The notes under the pieces were generated by a model. The model searched no databases. It was not told the DNA's origin and worked only from the letters and a program-made list of their open reading frames with translations. A DNA stretch of 64,000 nucleotides from Nodularia sp034931045 (GTDB taxonomy: Bacteria; Cyanobacteriota; Cyanobacteriia; Cyanobacteriales; Nostocaceae): positions 1-64,000 of the forward strand of contig NZ_JAYGHH010000024.1 in the NCBI RefSeq assembly GCF_034931045.1, given 5' to 3'. Position numbers and translations under genes: made by a program. This document shows, in pieces, positions 54,957-64,000 of the stretch. Positions within the stretch are counted from its first letter, which is position 1. Each line of letters begins with the position of its first letter.

Positions 54957-55907
54957 TCAAGAGGCTTGTTTGTGTCCTAATTTTAAGAAAATACTTTCTA
55001 AATCTTCTTGAATGCAGTGAAAATCAGTTATGGGAACTTTGGAGACAATGAGCGATCGCAATAAATCAGCACAATCTTCCTGTGTACCCGAAAAATTAAC
55101 TCGCAAGCTATTTTGACCTAGTATTTTCTCCCATTCTTTCACTAAAGAATGATTTTTTAATTCACTTTCAAGAGATTCTAAACTCCCTAGAGTTGATATA
55201 ATAATTTGTTGGCGAGAAAGTCGTTTGTAAAGTTCTTGGAGTGACGCACTTTCCACTAAAAAACCTAACTCCATAATGCCGACAGAAGTACAGAGTTCAG
55301 CTAAATCACTCAAAACATGGGAAGAAATTAAAATTGTCATCCCCGCTTCTTGCAATGATTTAATAATTTGCCGAAACTGCATCCTTGCAATGGGGTCAAG
55401 CCCAGAAACAGGCTCATCTAAAAGTAGTAAAATTGGTTCGTGAATAATCGTTCTAGCTAAACTTAAACGCTGTTTCATCCCCCTTGATAGGGTAGAAATG
55501 AGACTGTGGCGTTTATTACCCAGTTGGATCAGTTCTAAAACTTGATGTAAGCGTTGAGTGCGTCGTGGTTCTCGCAAACGGTACAACCGTGCAAAATAAT
55601 CCAAGTAATCCCAGACTGTCAAATCTTCATACAAGGGATAATCATCAGGTAAGTAGCCCAAGTGACGCTTAATGCTAGAATTACTCTTGTCAAGCCGCAA
55701 GCGATCGCCATTAATATAAATCTCACCTGTAGTTGGTTCTTCCGCCGCAGCCAACATTCGGATCAGACTTGTTTTACCAGCACCATTTGGCCCGATTAGT
55801 CCATACACCTCACCCACCTGAATTTCTAAATCAACATCATTGACAGCAACGTGTCGTTCAAATTGCTTAGTTAATCCGCAAGTCTGGATCGCTAATTCTT
55901 TTACCAT
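54957..55907 (-). CDS. ABC transporter ATP-binding protein
   Basis: A 316-residue ATPase subunit. Walker A is GPNGAGKT (residues 39-46), Q-loop at YLPDDYPLYEDLTVWDYL, signature LSRGMKQRLSLARTI, Walker B ILLLLDEPVSGLDP, and H-loop in ILISSHVLSDLAELC. After about residue 225 a C-terminal extension follows (IISTLGSLESLESELKNHS, LLRSLIVSKVPITDFHCIQEDLESIFLKLG), as in ABC-2 exporters of the CcmA/NatA kind. It heads the operon with the two permeases downstream. Confidence 0.95.
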   Translation of the reverse strand: MVKELAIQTCGLTKQFERHVAVNDVDLEIQVGEVYGLIGPNGAGKTSLIRMLAAAEEPTTGEIYINGDRLRLDKSNSSIKRHLGYLPDDYPLYEDLTVWDYLDYFARLYRLREPRRTQRLHQVLELIQLGNKRHSLISTLSRGMKQRLSLARTIIHEPILLLLDEPVSGLDPIARMQFRQIIKSLQEAGMTILISSHVLSDLAELCTSVGIMELGFLVESASLQELYKRLSRQQIIISTLGSLESLESELKNHSLVKEWEKILGQNSLRVNFSGTQEDCADLLRSLIVSKVPITDFHCIQEDLESIFLKLGHKQAS

Positions 55908-56082
55908 AACTGCTACAGTAAGGCTATTGTTAAAACACTAACATATCCTTTGTCTACAGTCTTTGTCAGCCTTGTTTCGGAAATAGCAACTAATTTTTTT
56001 TAGGAACATTTTTAGCCGTAATTACCACAAAATATACTGTATATAAAATTAGAGTTCCCCAAAAAACCTGAAAATCCTCAAT

Positions 56083-58314
56083 ATGAAGAATTATTACGCT
56101 AAATTTTCTATTTTAACGTTATCACTGTTATTGTTATTAGATCCTATTCATCTAATTTTTTCCTTAGCATTATCAGCCTCAACCAGCAATTGTCAGCAAC
56201 AAAAGCAGCAAAATACAGAGCTAAAAATTATCCAACTGGTATCGGATGCTGAACAGGCGATTAGTGGAGGCAGAAATGAGCAAGCTATTGGGCCAATGAC
56301 CCAAGCTACTCAAATTGCATTGACAGCTAATAATTTTAGACTGACAACCAATTTACTCAATCAACTGATAGATAGTTCCGTAGTGGAAGAATCACTTTTA
56401 GGAAGATTAGTTAAACAATCAGAACCTAGCCAAAAAGGACAAATCAATAATTTATTAAATTCGGTTACGCGCCTGACGCAAACTTTAAATAGTGGTTACA
56501 GTTTTGTTAAAACCAAAAGTTTAACTAGAATTGCTAATTATTCCCAGTCTTTATCATTGCTAAATCAAGCATTAGCAGCTAGTAAATTTATTCAAGGAAA
56601 CGAGTTTAAAACTAAAGCCTTAACTCCCATTGCTCAAGAATATCTGGTTTTTGAACAAACAGCACAAGCAGAAAATATTTTAAACCAGTCTCTACAATTT
56701 GCCCGACGGATTGAAAGTAAAAATCCCCTACGTCAAACTTGGGTGTTAGAACCTATTGCTATTACATATACTCAATTGGGTAAAACTGCAATTGCTTTAG
56801 AAATAGCTCCAGAAATATCACAAATATACTACCGTTCCCGGATATTATTTGAGGTGGTAAAACAGTTAGCTAAAACAAATCAATTAGCAGCCGCCCAAAA
56901 AGTAGCCGCAAATATTCAAACATCTGAGTTTAAGTCTAAAAGTCTGGTAGAAATTGCTCTAGCTTTTAGTAATGACCGGCAAGAAAAACTAGCAGCATCA
57001 GCTTTTAATTCAGCATTGCAAGTAGTTGGTAATAATGATTATGCTCAAGCACCGTTAATCCAACTTTATGCCAAAAGAGGGCAGAGAGATGCAGCTTATA
57101 CAGCAGCCAAACAACTGCAAATGCCAGAACAACGAGCGGTCACTCTGGGTATTATTGCCAATGAATATAGTAAAGCTGGACAGGTGCAAACAGCCGATAA
57201 AATTATCACGCAAATGATTCCCCTCATTCAAACTCCAGAGGGTTCAGACTCAGTAGGATATGTACAGAATATATTGGCAAATGCCATTACTGATCAACAA
57301 TATAAACTAGCTTTTGATTTATGGCATCATACGAAAGTACATGAATTTATAGGCAGAGAAAATTGGTTATTACGAATTGCAGATGCGGCAATTAAAGCAG
57401 GTAAATTTGAAGTAATTTTACAAGCTGCTCAAAGTTTAAATCAAGCTGATGTTAATCAACGTAATCAACTTTTACAAAAAGTGGCTTATGCCTATGCTCA
57501 AAATAAACAAATAGAAAAAGCTCTAGCTATTACTCAGGAAATTAGTAATGCTGGTAGTTTACCCTATCGAGTGGATACTTTAACATTAATTGCTGGTGCA
57601 TCTGGAAAAACGCCGCAAGCAGATAAACTGTTAACTCAAGCGAGTAATGAAGCGAGAAAATTAGCCCCTTCACAAAGGGCTGTGGGTCTAGCAAGTGTTG
57701 CCCAGGCTTTTTTTAAACTACAAAATCAGCAGCAAGGCAATCAATTTATTGGTGAAGCTATCAAGTCTATTACCACTGAACAAAATTCTTCTCCGCCTGA
57801 AGAACAATTACTAAGAATAGCAAACTCTTTGATTGCAGCTAAACAATATTCGGCGGCGTTGCAGGTTGTACAAGTGATGTCTACAGACACAAGAAGTTAC
57901 AAGCTGCTAGAATTGGCTAAAATATCTATTGAAAATGGCGAAGCAGCAATTGATATTGTTAAAGAGATTCATCAAAATATTAAAGTTCCAGAAAGTAAAA
58001 CTAGCGCCTTGATAACGGTAGCTGAAACTTATATTCGTGTTCAGAAAGTTAAGTTAGCTAAGGATATTTTGGATTTAGCTTTTGCCGCAGCTAAAACTAT
58101 TCCTGACCCAGAATCACGGGTTTTAACTTTCCGTAGTCCCCCAGATGTGACGGTGGTAGATGATGATAGTGACCGGGCTAGTTCTTTAGAAAAAATCGCT
58201 TTGCTAAAAGCTCAAGTTGGTGATTATAATCAGGCTGTGCGTGTTGTTCAATTGATTCAGGATAAAAAATTGCGTGATCTAGTTATGCAGCAGCTTATTT
58301 GTTATCGGCGTTGA
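56083..58314 (+). CDS. Secreted helical-repeat (TPR-like) protein
   Basis: A 743-residue protein with a signal peptide or anchor (FSILTLSLLLLLDPIHLIFSLALSAS) followed by many degenerate 34-residue-like helix pairs. Examples: KTKALTPIAQEYLVFEQTAQAENILNQ, VRAVTLGIIANEYSKAGQVQTADKI and SKTSALITVAETYIRVQKVKLAKDIL. It should fold as an alpha-solenoid in the periplasm. No catalytic motif. It begins 175 bp from the divergent ABC ATPase and ends at TGA 58312-58314 inside the first unit of a 44-bp tandem repeat. I do not know the function. Confidence 0.8.
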   Translation: MKNYYAKFSILTLSLLLLLDPIHLIFSLALSASTSNCQQQKQQNTELKIIQLVSDAEQAISGGRNEQAIGPMTQATQIALTANNFRLTTNLLNQLIDSSVVEESLLGRLVKQSEPSQKGQINNLLNSVTRLTQTLNSGYSFVKTKSLTRIANYSQSLSLLNQALAASKFIQGNEFKTKALTPIAQEYLVFEQTAQAENILNQSLQFARRIESKNPLRQTWVLEPIAITYTQLGKTAIALEIAPEISQIYYRSRILFEVVKQLAKTNQLAAAQKVAANIQTSEFKSKSLVEIALAFSNDRQEKLAASAFNSALQVVGNNDYAQAPLIQLYAKRGQRDAAYTAAKQLQMPEQRAVTLGIIANEYSKAGQVQTADKIITQMIPLIQTPEGSDSVGYVQNILANAITDQQYKLAFDLWHHTKVHEFIGRENWLLRIADAAIKAGKFEVILQAAQSLNQADVNQRNQLLQKVAYAYAQNKQIEKALAITQEISNAGSLPYRVDTLTLIAGASGKTPQADKLLTQASNEARKLAPSQRAVGLASVAQAFFKLQNQQQGNQFIGEAIKSITTEQNSSPPEEQLLRIANSLIAAKQYSAALQVVQVMSTDTRSYKLLELAKISIENGEAAIDIVKEIHQNIKVPESKTSALITVAETYIRVQKVKLAKDILDLAFAAAKTIPDPESRVLTFRSPPDVTVVDDDSDRASSLEKIALLKAQVGDYNQAVRVVQLIQDKKLRDLVMQQLICYRR

Positions 58315-58442
58315 GGAGAGGACTAAAGTCCTCACTACAAGCTGTTAATTATTGTTGAGGAGAGGACTAAAGTTTTCATTACAAGCTGTTAATTATTGTT
58401 GGGGAGAGGACTAAAGTTTTCATTACAAGCTGTTAATTATTG
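58311..58442. repeat. Three tandem copies of a 44-bp repeat between convergent genes
   Basis: Units at 58311-58354, 58355-58398 and 58399-58442 share GAGAGGACTAAAG and ACAAGCTGTTAATTATTG with a few substitutions (AGTCCTCACT in unit 1, AGTTTTCATT in units 2 and 3). Unit 1 contains the palindrome AGGACTAAAGTCCT, also found at 465-478. The first unit supplies the TGA of the plus-strand gene, and the third supplies the TAA of the minus-strand gene. Confidence 0.9.
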
Positions 58443-59894
58443 CCATTGTACGGGGAAGCGATCGCCTGTTTCTTGAATAAACTGATCTAATCGTTCTAAA
58501 CTCAGAGTGCCTGGGACTGGGTAACGGGCTGAAATATTGCGCTTGAGGTCGGTATAATAACGAATTAATGTTACGAAATTTCGGGGAAAGTCTGCGTCTA
58601 CCATGCCGATAAATTCACCCCGTCGGCTTGCATATTTGAAAACTTCGCGCCATTGGGCAATGCTAGGTAAACCAACTGATTCTACACCATGAGAAAAGAG
58701 AATCATGAAAATTTCATCGTATGGGTCAGCTTTGCCAAGATAATCTTTAATCCAATTTAGGGAAGGTTCCATGTTAAACTTCATCCAGAATGGGACTGAG
58801 CCAGTCCGTAAAGTCCACATTGGTTCTAGTAAAATGAAAGACTCTACTAACAACCGATTAGCAATGATTCCCCGTTGTTTGTACCACCAACGATAAAATT
58901 CAGCTACGAAAGGACTCAGGTGTTCTGGTTCTTGAAAAATAATTCGCCGAATACGATAACCGCGATCGCGTGCAAAGTTTTCCACATCTTGCCGTAAACT
59001 AGTTTCAAAGCCCCATTCTGCTTCCGGCCTGTCTCTATCTGGTGTTGGTGCGTCCCAGTGTCGCCGATGTGAGTGGTATTTTTCTAAGTATTTCCTGACG
59101 CGATTGCGTAGCTCACCGGAGGTATCGCTGTTGTCAAAGTATTCTTCTGGTGTCGCCCCACCCAACGCCCCAAATTGGAAAATATGGCGATCGCCTATGG
59201 AAGTTGTCGGCCAAGTTCGTTGACACTCTACAATAAAAATTGTCCCACCTCTGGGTAAATTCTTTTCTAAAAAGCGCTTATAAGCTGAACTCAAACGCAA
59301 ATATTTTACCCGAAAATAAGTCATTCCCCGCAAAGTCAAGCGGTCTTGACTGGGATCATACATATGATGTAATTGCAGATCAGGATTGGCATCCAAAAGG
59401 GGCTGGGCTTTCTGTCTACCCCATTCCATCGCCTTTTTTGGCTCATCGGGATGCAGTTCAGGATACAGCACCGGAATCAGGAAAGTTTGGGGTAGCCAAG
59501 GCATACCCAAGGCCGCACACAGATGTACTAGCGCCCCACTAGCAGAACCAATTGCGACCGCTTGATATTTATTTTGGGGATATTCACTGACCATCCATTC
59601 TGAGACTACCTCAGAACTGACATCTCCCAATCTTCCTGGCGGGATGGATTCCCCTGCGCTACCAAGTGTATAGATTAATTCTTTAGCTTGTTGAGGTAGC
59701 TGGTTGAGAGCAGTGGCAATTGGTTCTAGAGCAGTCGGCAATGTCCCCATTCCCGGAAAATCATCTCCGCGCAAGTAAGCAGCAGTGGCGCGGAGCATGG
59801 CTGTACCAGAGTCAAATCCGGCAATGTAGGGCGGAGCAACCCGGAATTGTGCCATGAAGGAAGCTAATATCCGGTTATATGTGGGCGTTTGCAT
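58437..59894 (-). CDS. Conserved-looking hypothetical protein (485 aa)
   Basis: A soluble 485-residue protein that I do not recognise. It begins MQTPTYNRILASFMAQFRV. A VAIGSASGALVHLCAALGMPW stretch resembles a serine-type elbow (G-S-A-S-G) of an alpha/beta fold. The middle is rich in Arg and aromatic residues (RGGTIFIVECQRTWPTTSIGDRHIFQFG). No signal peptide or membrane helix. It is third in an operon after an SDR and an alpha/beta hydrolase (72-bp gap), so it may act in the same metabolite or lipid pathway. The stop codon lies in a 44-bp tandem repeat, so the C-terminus may vary between strains. Confidence 0.75.
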   Translation of the reverse strand: MQTPTYNRILASFMAQFRVAPPYIAGFDSGTAMLRATAAYLRGDDFPGMGTLPTALEPIATALNQLPQQAKELIYTLGSAGESIPPGRLGDVSSEVVSEWMVSEYPQNKYQAVAIGSASGALVHLCAALGMPWLPQTFLIPVLYPELHPDEPKKAMEWGRQKAQPLLDANPDLQLHHMYDPSQDRLTLRGMTYFRVKYLRLSSAYKRFLEKNLPRGGTIFIVECQRTWPTTSIGDRHIFQFGALGGATPEEYFDNSDTSGELRNRVRKYLEKYHSHRRHWDAPTPDRDRPEAEWGFETSLRQDVENFARDRGYRIRRIIFQEPEHLSPFVAEFYRWWYKQRGIIANRLLVESFILLEPMWTLRTGSVPFWMKFNMEPSLNWIKDYLGKADPYDEIFMILFSHGVESVGLPSIAQWREVFKYASRRGEFIGMVDADFPRNFVTLIRYYTDLKRNISARYPVPGTLSLERLDQFIQETGDRFPVQWQ

Positions 59895-59966
59895 TGAATT
59901 TCTCCTGAAACGAACCGCAGAGGCGCAGAGGACACGGAGGAAAGAGTTTGTGAGAGGCTTTTTGTG

Positions 59967-60758
59967 TTAGGTGATTGAGTGTTTTTTTGTTTGGAGGTCT
60001 TTAGCTTCTATGAAGGCGCGAGTGACACGGGTTAATTCTAGGGGTCTGCTGTAATTTAGGGTATGTCCACCACCGGGAATGACAACGAGTCGAGCATTGG
60101 GCAAAAGATGCACTACTTCTTCCGCCCACTGCTGCGGTACAATTGGGTCGTGTTGACCACGTACAACTAAGGTGGGTACGTGCATATACGGTAGTTTGTC
60201 TTCGATGCGGTCTGCAAGGGCTATTTGGACGGTACGGACAAGGCGCGGCCATCCAGCCCGCCAGTAATCGTAAGCTTGCAGAGGAGCTTGGGATGGGTCT
60301 TCTAGGGGAGAATTGAGTAGTAAACGCCACATCTGCTGCGGTAAGGTGCGGGCGTGACGGTCGATGGTTGGCCCTTGTAATATTGCTCTTTCGATGCGAT
60401 CGCCATAACGAACAGCAAATTCAACTATAATTTGACAACCAAAAGAATTACCCAGCATGGTGGCGCGTTGAATGCCCACTGCATCCATCCATTTACACAA
60501 ACTATCTGCTAATTCGGACAATTCCAACGTGTATTTTGGCTTGTCGCTTTTACCATAACCAGGTAAATCTGGTGCATATACTCGGTAATCTGGTGCTAGT
60601 AATTCCGCAGTTGGCATCATATAACTACTGGAAACCACAACCCCATGCACCAAAATCACTACAGGCGCATCTGCTGGTTCAGTTGATACCCGCGCGTGCA
60701 TCGATAAACCATTAACAACAGTATATTGACTCTGTAATCTCCCCTTACGTAAATTCAT
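59967..60758 (-). CDS. Alpha/beta hydrolase
   Basis: A 263-residue hydrolase. VVILVHGVVVSSSYMMPTAELL gives the oxyanion hole, YAPDLPGYGKSDKPKY the next conserved block, and TMLGNSFGCQIIVEFA the nucleophile elbow (G-N-S105-F-G). VPTLVVRGQHDPIVP carries the acid and VIPGGGHTLNYSRP the catalytic His, so all three triad positions are intact. It lies between the SDR (27-bp gap) and the 485-residue protein in one transcription unit. The substrate is unknown. Its C-terminus ends in a dispersed-repeat region. Confidence 0.9.
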   Translation of the reverse strand: MNLRKGRLQSQYTVVNGLSMHARVSTEPADAPVVILVHGVVVSSSYMMPTAELLAPDYRVYAPDLPGYGKSDKPKYTLELSELADSLCKWMDAVGIQRATMLGNSFGCQIIVEFAVRYGDRIERAILQGPTIDRHARTLPQQMWRLLLNSPLEDPSQAPLQAYDYWRAGWPRLVRTVQIALADRIEDKLPYMHVPTLVVRGQHDPIVPQQWAEEVVHLLPNARLVVIPGGGHTLNYSRPLELTRVTRAFIEAKDLQTKKHSIT

Positions 60759-60785
60759 AATCTACTAACCCCACTCCCCATACTT

Positions 60786-61754
60786 TCAAGAAAGAGGTAA
60801 ACCAATTTTTTGTGCTGTCTCTCTAGCCATATCCCAAACATCTTGGGATGTGAGTCCGCCAGTACCTATCCAATTACCACTGATACCTGTATAGTCCTGC
60901 GTTGGCTCAAATACATTGCCATCACTGAGGGGGGCTGGTTTGTGGTCCTGAAAATGATCTTGGTCAACTTGCTTGGCCATCATTGGTTCAAAAAGGTCAG
61001 GTGCTAAAGTTTTTTGCAAAAGCATCAAGTAAACAGATTGACCAACAATAATTTCTCGCTGTGGTTTATCCACTAACCCCACAATAGCCTCGGCTACTTG
61101 TTTCGCTGGATATACAGGGGACATTGCCTTAGTCTGACGACCCGTGTAATTAGCAGCGTGTTGAAAAATTGGTGTATCTATAGAACCTGGTAATACTGTG
61201 CAGACATGAATATCCTGAGCATTATCTAAATATAATTCCATTCGCAAAGAGTCAGAAAGTCCACGAATGGCATATTTACTGATAGTGTAAGGGCTGGTGT
61301 ATGGCTGACCAGTTACGCCAACCACAGAAGAAACATTGATTAAATTGCCGCTACCTTGTTCCCGGAAGTGCGGTAGAACAGCACGCGCACCATAAATGTA
61401 ACCAAATAAATTTGTTTCAATCACTTGACGAAAAAGATCCGGGGGTGCTTCTTCAAACCGGGCAAATAAACTAACGGCGGCATTATTCACCCAAACATCA
61501 ATTCTGCCAAAGTTAGAAATTGCACCATCTGCTAAATCTTGAACTGCTGACTCTCTACTAACATCAGTTCGCATAGCAACAGCCGTTGCACCAAGGCGTT
61601 GGCAGTCTTGGGCTACTTCCTCTAAAGCTTTTTCATTACGTGCTGCTAACAGTAGTGTTGCCCGTTGTTTGGCAAACTCCAGCGCTGTGGCACGTCCAAT
61701 GCCAGTTGATGCACCTGTAATCACGATGACTGAATTTTTAATCGGTCGTGGCAT
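60786..61754 (-). CDS. Short-chain dehydrogenase/reductase
   Basis: A 322-residue classical-type SDR. VITGASTGIGRATA (TGASTGIG at 13-20) binds NADP, VNNAAVSLF is the NNAG-type block, and the catalytic residues are S142/S143 (NVSSVVG) with Y156-x3-K160 (SPYTISKYAIRG). A C-terminal extension of about 80 residues (from about residue 240) follows the core, ending DVWDMARETAQKIGLPLS. It is first in the three-gene operon. ATG 61754 is preceded by AAGGAGAAAG, a strong ribosome-binding site. It probably reduces or oxidises a lipid or secondary metabolite, but nothing shows which. Confidence 0.9.
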   Translation of the reverse strand: MPRPIKNSVIVITGASTGIGRATALEFAKQRATLLLAARNEKALEEVAQDCQRLGATAVAMRTDVSRESAVQDLADGAISNFGRIDVWVNNAAVSLFARFEEAPPDLFRQVIETNLFGYIYGARAVLPHFREQGSGNLINVSSVVGVTGQPYTSPYTISKYAIRGLSDSLRMELYLDNAQDIHVCTVLPGSIDTPIFQHAANYTGRQTKAMSPVYPAKQVAEAIVGLVDKPQREIIVGQSVYLMLLQKTLAPDLFEPMMAKQVDQDHFQDHKPAPLSDGNVFEPTQDYTGISGNWIGTGGLTSQDVWDMARETAQKIGLPLS

Positions 61755-62217
61755 ATTTCTTTCTCCTTAAGTGCTTAATTTAGGGCAAATTTTTCTATTT
61801 ATCTAATTACTGCCCCATTGTTTATTAGCTTTTATTCTTTCATTTTTATAGCTGTTTATTTCCTAACTAGATATTAAAAACATTCGTACTAATATTACAA
61901 AATTTATTTACATTGCTATTACAGTCTACGGGTAGATATTTATTATTCGTTAATTAAACTTCCAAGACTCACACTTTAAAGTTATCCCCTCAATTAGATA
62001 TATTAATCTTTGATAATTTGTTATCTTCAACACTTAAGAAATTTACATAAATCCACCTCAAATTACCTCACTAATTAAATAATGTTTCCTCCCACCGATG
62101 GAATAAAAAATATCATTGCCGAATTAAGCTCAAATTGGCACTATTATGTTTATTTATTCACCACACTTACTTAAACTCATAAACTTAAACACATCATCCA
62201 GAAGTATCTCTCTGATT
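61755..62217. other. Intergenic region between divergent SDR operon and treZ
   Basis: 463 bp of AT-rich DNA. The SDR ribosome-binding site lies at its left end. A frame open from 62146 joins treZ, but the conserved N-terminus of the family begins at ATG 62218, so 62146-62217 is treated as non-coding. No repeat or RNA gene seen. Confidence 0.45.
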
Positions 62218-64000
62218 ATGAAAATAGGCACTCATTATTTAGGTGACGGTATTTGTGAATTTACAGTTTGGGGACCCTATTTAAAAAGCGTCGCCTTAGA
62301 AGTTGTTTCTCCTTATCAGCGCTTAATACCCATGCGCCAAGAAGGAGGATATTGGCAAGTTACCGCCAGAGATATTGAACCAGGAACGCTTTATTTATAT
62401 CAATTAAATAATAGTGAATCTAGACCTGACCCAGCATCAAATTTTCAACCTATCGATGTACATAGTCCTTCTCAAGTCATAAATCACAGTTTTGCTTGGA
62501 GTGACAGCAATTGGTCTGGTATTCCTTTAGAAAATATGATTATGTATGAGTTGCACGTTGGTACTTTCACTCCAGAAGGAACTTTTGCAGCCATTATTCC
62601 CCGACTTGCAGATTTACGAGAGTTAGGAATCAATGCTATTGAACTCATGCCGGTGGCGCAANNNNNNNNNNNNNNNNNNNNNNNNNNNNNNNNNNNCCAG
62701 GCGAGCGCAATTGGGGTTATGATGGCGTTTATCCCTTTGCTGTGCAGAATTCTTATGGTGGGCCGAATCAGTTAAAACAATTAGTTGATGCTTGTCACCA
62801 ACAAGGAATAGCCGTAATTTTAGATGTAGTTTATAACCATTTTGGCCCTGAAGGTAATTATACAAGTCGCTTCGCCCCTTATTTTACAGAAACTTATCGC
62901 ACTCCTTGGGGAACAGCGATTAATTTCGATGATGCTTATAGTTATGATGTGCGTCAATTTTTTATTCAAAATGCACTTTACTGGTTAGATAAATTTCATA
63001 TTGATGCTTTACGCTTAGATGCAATTCACGCTATTTATGATTTTGGTGCAAAACATTTTTTAACAGAACTTGCCGAAAATGTGGCTACACTTTCTCAGCA
63101 ACAGGGACGCAAACTTTATTTAATTGCTGAAAGTGATTTAAATGACCCGCGAATAATTCGTCCGGCTGAGTTAGGTGGTTATGGAATTGATGCTCAATGG
63201 AGTGATGATTTTCATCATTCATTATATACTTTACTGACAGGAGATCGCACTGGTTATTATGAAGATTTTGGCAAGTGTGAACATTTAGCAACAGCCTACA
63301 AAAACAGCTTTGTTTATGATTGGAAATATTCCCATTATCGCCAACGTTACCACGGAAATTATGCAGGCGATCGCTCTCCCTCGCAATTTATAGTAGCTAT
63401 CCAAAATCATGACCAAATAGGTAACAGAGTTTTAGGCGAAAGATTATCACAATTAGTAAATTTTGAATCTTTAAAATTAGCTGCTGGCGTAGTATTACTT
63501 TCTCCCTATATTCCCCTATTATTTATGGGAGAAGAATATGGAGAAGAATCGCCCTTTATCTACTTTGTCAGCCACTCAGACCCAGATTTAATTAAAGCAG
63601 TTAGAGAAGGACGTAAACAAGAATTTTTTGCCTTTCATTCCCAGGGAGAACCACCAGACCCCGAATCATTAGACACTTTTAACAATTGTAAGTTGAATTG
63701 GGAAAAACGCCAATCAGGTAAACATGAAATTTTATTATCATTTTACAAAAAATTGATGCAAATACGCAACCAAAACCCAGCCTTATTGAAACGCGAAAGA
63801 GAAAATTTACAAATCGGCTGTTATGAAGATAAAAAACTAATTACCTGGTTTAAATCTAGCCAAGAAAACCAAATATTCTGTGCCATAAATTTTCATACAG
63901 ATGACATTACATTTAGCCCAGAATTTACAGGTAATAATTGGATCAAAATTTTAGATGCTGCTGAAACTAAATGGTTAGGTAGCGGTTCACAGTTACCAGA
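62218..64000 (+). CDS. treZ: Malto-oligosyltrehalose trehalohydrolase (3' end outside window; interrupted by N gap)
   Basis: Releases trehalose from maltooligosyltrehalose made by TreY. The start at ATG 62218 gives MKIGTHYLGDGICEFTVWGP, the usual N-terminus with the beta-sandwich (CBM48-like) domain. GH13 blocks: YELHVGTFTPEGTF, ILDVVYNHFGPEGNY, IDALRLDAIHAIYDF (nucleophile Asp), LYLIAESDLND (acid/base Glu) and AIQNHDQIGNR (third Asp). The frame changes across 35 N at 62662-62696. Family sequences read VAQ-F-PGERNWGYDG, so only about one codon is missing. The gene runs past base 64000. TreY would be expected next. Trehalose helps desiccation tolerance in Nostocales. Confidence 0.95.
62662..62696. 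other. Assembly gap (35 N) inside treZ
   Basis: Coding sequence is in frame up to 62661 and resumes in a different frame at 62697, so 35 cannot be the true length. From the conserved family sequence the gap should be about 3 nt. Confidence 0.9.

Noticed and set aside
1..64000. Insertion sequences, transposases, rRNA or tRNA genes, retrons, DGRs
   Set aside because: No transposase, reverse transcriptase, rRNA or full tRNA structure was seen on either strand.

Overview
The window looks like chromosomal DNA of a filamentous, probably heterocystous cyanobacterium (Nostocales: Nostoc/Anabaena/Nodularia-like). The reasons are psbV next to petE, a ferrochelatase with a C-terminal chlorophyll-binding-like helix, two XisI genes and one XisH gene, many HIP1 octamers (GCGATCGC), and the short heptamer and REP-like intergenic repeats usual in this order. 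Two runs of N (38847-38871 and 62662-62696) show it is a scaffold of a draft assembly.

Layout. 1-7463: housekeeping and transport genes (aldo/keto reductase tail, leuB, a small hypothetical, prepilin peptidase, accD, an MFS permease, a sugar ABC substrate-binding protein). 7697-8326: a Uma2-type nuclease gene on the minus strand. 8388-21191: one very large CRISPR array, counted by hand as 178 repeats of 37 bp and 177 spacers, with no cas gene anywhere in the window. Repeat polarity and a TTGACA-N18-TATATT promoter to its right indicate that the array is transcribed right to left. 21608-23352: two sugar ABC permeases that would normally sit beside the binding protein at 6210-7463, so the array and Uma2 gene lie inside what looks like one transport locus. 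23930-33975: psbV, petE, a CIA30/SDR protein, a flavin-reductase-like protein, an alpha/beta hydrolase, hemH, a DUF2808 protein, purB and a YihY-family membrane protein.

34197-38758 is an AT-rich accessory islet. It holds a Phd-like antitoxin followed by an 18-codon remnant of a VapC-like toxin, an orphan XisI, a small protein plus HNH nuclease pair, a palindromic MITE-like element, a DUF726-like alpha/beta hydrolase, a frameshifted gene with ADP-ribosyltransferase-like motifs, and an overlapping xisH-xisI pair. 38913-42381: ahcY and a MscS-type channel. 43433-51412: envelope/exopolysaccharide genes (three GT4 glycosyltransferases, a PIG-L deacetylase, a secreted beta-propeller protein). 51483-55907: an ABC-2 exporter with tandem paralogous permeases. 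56083-61754: a secreted helical-repeat protein, then an SDR / alpha-beta hydrolase / unknown 485-residue protein operon. 62218-64000: the start of treZ, interrupted by an assembly gap.

The most interesting items are the size and invariance of the CRISPR array, pairs of spacers that appear to target the same genes of related elements, the array's position inside a transport locus, and the 34-39 kb islet with its candidate hydrolase/ART pair and decaying toxin-antitoxin module. All counts and alignments were made by eye. No database search was run.
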